From the NCBI GenBank assembly GCA_023254365.1, contig JALRLQ010000039.1:1-15093 (forward strand): a DNA stretch of 15,093 nucleotides, read 5' to 3'. Below the pieces are notes generated by a model, which saw only the letters and a program-made list of their open reading frames with translations, did no database searches and was not told where the DNA came from. Origin of the DNA: Candidatus Poseidonia sp. GTDB lineage: Archaea; Thermoplasmatota; Poseidoniia; Poseidoniales; Poseidoniaceae. Below are positions 13,650-15,093 of this stretch, piece after piece; positions within the stretch are counted from its first letter, which is position 1; the number at the start of each line of letters is the position of its first letter. Made by a program: the position numbers and the translations under genes.

Positions 13650-14495
13650 TCAATCACAGTACGTGTACCAGTCCACATAATCGGTGATGCCTTCAATGAC
13701 ATCGCCGTTGAGTTGGATAGGGATCAGCGGCAAGCCCACAGGCGCAGGTCCACCGGCTCGGCGGATGCCGACGTAGTTGAACGTGGCTCCGTTGGAACGG
13801 TTACGGTTGGTGTTCATCTCAAGCGCCGTAGGGTCAAAGCGAGAGGAATGGCAAATGCAGAACATCTTGGTACCACCGTCGTCACCACCGCCGGGCGTCC
13901 ACGAGTCCTCAGTAAAGGAGTTCGACACCAGTTGCCATCCCGGGATGCAACACAGGTGGGTGCATCGACCAAAGACCATCACGAGGTCGTCAGAAGGCAT
14001 CAAGCGTGGGTCAGCCTCAGCCAGGTCTTCGAAATGACCAACGTACTTGCCGGTCTCGTCGTAGCCTTCCATGAATTGGAAGCGGGCTTTTCCGTTGGAT
14101 TCGGGCGTTCCCGCATACTTTGAGTGCTCGACGTAATTCACCACCACCGACACGCCGTTCCAAACACCGGCTGCACCTGCGGTACCCGTGGAGGACTTGG
14201 CCGCCTCGGCCACGAAGTCAGATTTGGTCATGGGCTGAAGGTGCTTGGCACCGTACCATGCTTCGTCTTCACGGCCCTTGGCCCAGAATTGGACAGCGAG
14301 GTCACCTCCGCCTCCGCCGCCCGGAGGCAACAAAATGGCCGCAAAACCAAGCATTCCGATAGAGGCGGTCAACACACCTGCGGCGGTGTTGAAACCGTAG
14401 CGAAGGAATTGGCGTCGATTGATGGTGGTTGCAGCACCGGCGGCACCGTCTGCAAGGTCGGATGGAGCGGGTTTGAGTTCGTATTCTCGTGCCAT
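13650..14495 (-). CDS. Rieske [2Fe-2S] protein, Tat-type N-terminal anchor
   Basis: High-potential iron-sulfur subunit of the cytochrome b complex: it takes the first electron from quinol at the outer face. Residues 26-35 read NRRQFLRYGF, a twin-arginine signal, followed by one hydrophobic helix (about 36-57) and a Gly-rich hinge (PPGGGGGGD, 57-65). Cluster ligands are C178-T-H180-L-C-C183 and C213-I-C215-H216-S, so the iron ligands are Cys178, His180, Cys213 and His216, and Cys183/Cys215 can form the stabilising disulfide. The first motif has Cys182 where CTHLGC normally has Gly. The gap between the two motifs is 29 residues, against about 15-17 in bc1/b6f proteins; the extra loop is Gly/Asp-rich (PGGGDDGG). 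The 281-residue length is larger than bacterial Rieske proteins. It lies 6 bases after the upstream 147-residue gene and 9 before cytochrome b. Confidence 0.95.
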   Translation of the reverse strand: MAREYELKPAPSDLADGAAGAATTINRRQFLRYGFNTAAGVLTASIGMLGFAAILLPPGGGGGGDLAVQFWAKGREDEAWYGAKHLQPMTKSDFVAEAAKSSTGTAGAAGVWNGVSVVVNYVEHSKYAGTPESNGKARFQFMEGYDETGKYVGHFEDLAEADPRLMPSDDLVMVFGRCTHLCCIPGWQLVSNSFTEDSWTPGGGDDGGTKMFCICHSSRFDPTALEMNTNRNRSNGATFNYVGIRRAGGPAPVGLPLIPIQLNGDVIEGITDYVDWYTYCD

Positions 14496-14501
14496 TGTGC
14501 A

Positions 14502-14945
14502 TCACCACTTGTACTCCCGCCAGTCTTTCTGGTGCTCTGGAATGAATTTGTTCTGGGCGTGCTTGACGATGATGGTGTCAGGCAGGATGTACTTGAGGTA
14601 GATGATGCCCACCATGATGAGGGTGGTCAAGGTCATGGCAAGGTGGAACGAGAGTTGTTGTTGGTCCCATCCGTTGGCAAGTCCGTAAATCATGGAAAAA
14701 CTCCAGTAACAAATCCAGAACAACCCCCAGGCGAAGAAGAACATCGTCAGGTACGAGCCACCGGACGGGGCAAGGGAGGCGCTCACGATGGTCCCCGGCT
14801 CGGCGATGTTGAACACGCCGTGGTCGATGGCCGAACTCATCTGGTCTTCGGTGAGCTCTGCTCCCTCGAGGGCGGTGCGAGCGTCGTCGACGCTGACGCT
14901 CCCATCGGCGACACCACGAAGCAGTTTCGTGATGGTGTCGTCCAT
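14502..14945 (-). CDS. Membrane protein of the Rieske/cytochrome b operon, unknown function
   Basis: A 147-residue protein with a soluble N-terminal part and a membrane part. Residues 1-50 look like a small helical domain (DDARTALEGAELTEDQMSSA). Two or three hydrophobic segments follow (about 65-87, FFFAWGLFWICYWSFSMIYG, and 101-122, LAMTLTTLIMVGIIYLKYIL). The last 20 residues are charged and aromatic (IPEHQKDWREYKW). The start is the ATG at 14945: GAGGTGA stands seven bases before it, whereas an in-frame GTG at 14948 would be too close. The start overlaps the stop of the upstream gene (TGATG). No heme, iron or copper ligands are evident. Position in the operon suggests a structural subunit of the complex; no family is recognised. 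Confidence 0.82.
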   Translation of the reverse strand: MDDTITKLLRGVADGSVSVDDARTALEGAELTEDQMSSAIDHGVFNIAEPGTIVSASLAPSGGSYLTMFFFAWGLFWICYWSFSMIYGLANGWDQQQLSFHLAMTLTTLIMVGIIYLKYILPDTIIVKHAQNKFIPEHQKDWREYKW

Positions 14946-15093
14946 CACTGATCACCTCGTCGCATCAATTTGTACCGGAGGCGTAGTTGGTTGCTTCGCC
15001 CCTTGTAGGAAGTCGAGAAGCCGTAACGAAGGAGCAGGCCGGCGAAAAGGACGACGCCGAGGACCGCCCCGAAGCCAAGCAAACCAAGCCAGT
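14945..15093 (-). CDS. C-terminal end of a membrane protein (5' part outside window), unknown
   Basis: The last 48 residues of an open frame that enters from the right edge. They form one hydrophobic helix (about WLGLLGFGAVLGVVLFAGLL) followed by a strongly basic tail (YKGRSNQLRLRYKLMRRGDQ), which fits a cytoplasmic C-terminus after an outward-in crossing. The stop TGA (14947-14945) shares a base with the ATG of the 147-residue gene. The other two leftward frames stay open across most of this stretch too but do not look like protein, and neither gives the helix plus basic tail. Given the operon, it may be a further subunit or an electron carrier with a C-terminal anchor; that cannot be decided from this fragment. 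Confidence 0.7.
   Translation of the reverse strand, partial: WLGLLGFGAVLGVVLFAGLLLRYGFSTSYKGRSNQLRLRYKLMRRGDQ

Noticed and set aside
1..15093. tRNA, rRNA, insertion sequence or attachment-site features
   Set aside because: No cloverleaf, rRNA-like segment, transposase or terminal inverted repeats were seen. Coding motifs and operon packing fill almost the whole window.

Overview
The window looks like a piece of an uncultured archaeal genome, most likely an aerobic marine euryarchaeon of the Marine Group II / Poseidoniales kind. The pointers are a two-part methylmalonyl-CoA mutase with its MeaB chaperone, a Rieske/split cytochrome b respiratory complex, a dolichol-kinase-like membrane protein, a secreted protein carrying GCTDxxALNYDxxAxxDDGSC-type repeats, tight gene packing with TGATG/ATGA stop-start overlaps, and a mixture of Shine-Dalgarno-led and apparently leaderless starts. 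The lineage is an inference from gene content; no rRNA or tRNA lies in the window.

Layout. (1) 1-2899: propionate/odd-chain carbon metabolism. A carboxyltransferase (PccB-type, cut by the window edge) reads leftward, divergent from the B12-binding subunit of methylmalonyl-CoA mutase, which overlaps a MeaB/ArgK GTPase, which in turn overlaps a polyprenol/dolichol-kinase-like membrane protein. (2) 2900-3140: a gap that holds a 36-residue membrane miniprotein. (3) 3141-6133: an asparagine-synthetase-family amidotransferase overlapping (ATGA) a glutamate-cysteine ligase of the Acidithiobacillus GshA type. (4) 6278-8575: a large secreted, C-terminally anchored arylsulfotransferase-like protein with five disulfide-type repeats. 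(5) 8615-9917: a three-gene rightward set: polytopic membrane protein of unknown function, 2x[4Fe-4S] ferredoxin, and a two-helix membrane protein. (6) 9948-15093: a leftward operon, convergent with set 5, coding (in transcription order) for the C-terminal end of a membrane protein, a 147-residue membrane protein, a Tat-type Rieske protein, cytochrome b N-terminal half, and a 936-residue fusion protein.

The outstanding item is the 936-residue fusion. It starts as the C-terminal half of cytochrome b (subunit IV-like, PDWY quinol-site motif), continues with extra membrane helices and an external domain of about 260 residues, crosses the membrane again and ends in a cytoplasmic HdrC/HdrD-like module with two [4Fe-4S] motifs and two complete CCG motifs. 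It physically joins a Rieske/cytochrome b quinol complex to a heterodisulfide-reductase-type catalytic module. A cell with this protein could exchange electrons between the quinone pool and a cytoplasmic thiol/disulfide or hydroxyacid couple. A gamma-glutamylcysteine synthase is encoded 3.8 kb away, so a gamma-glutamylcysteine disulfide is a candidate partner; that link is speculative.
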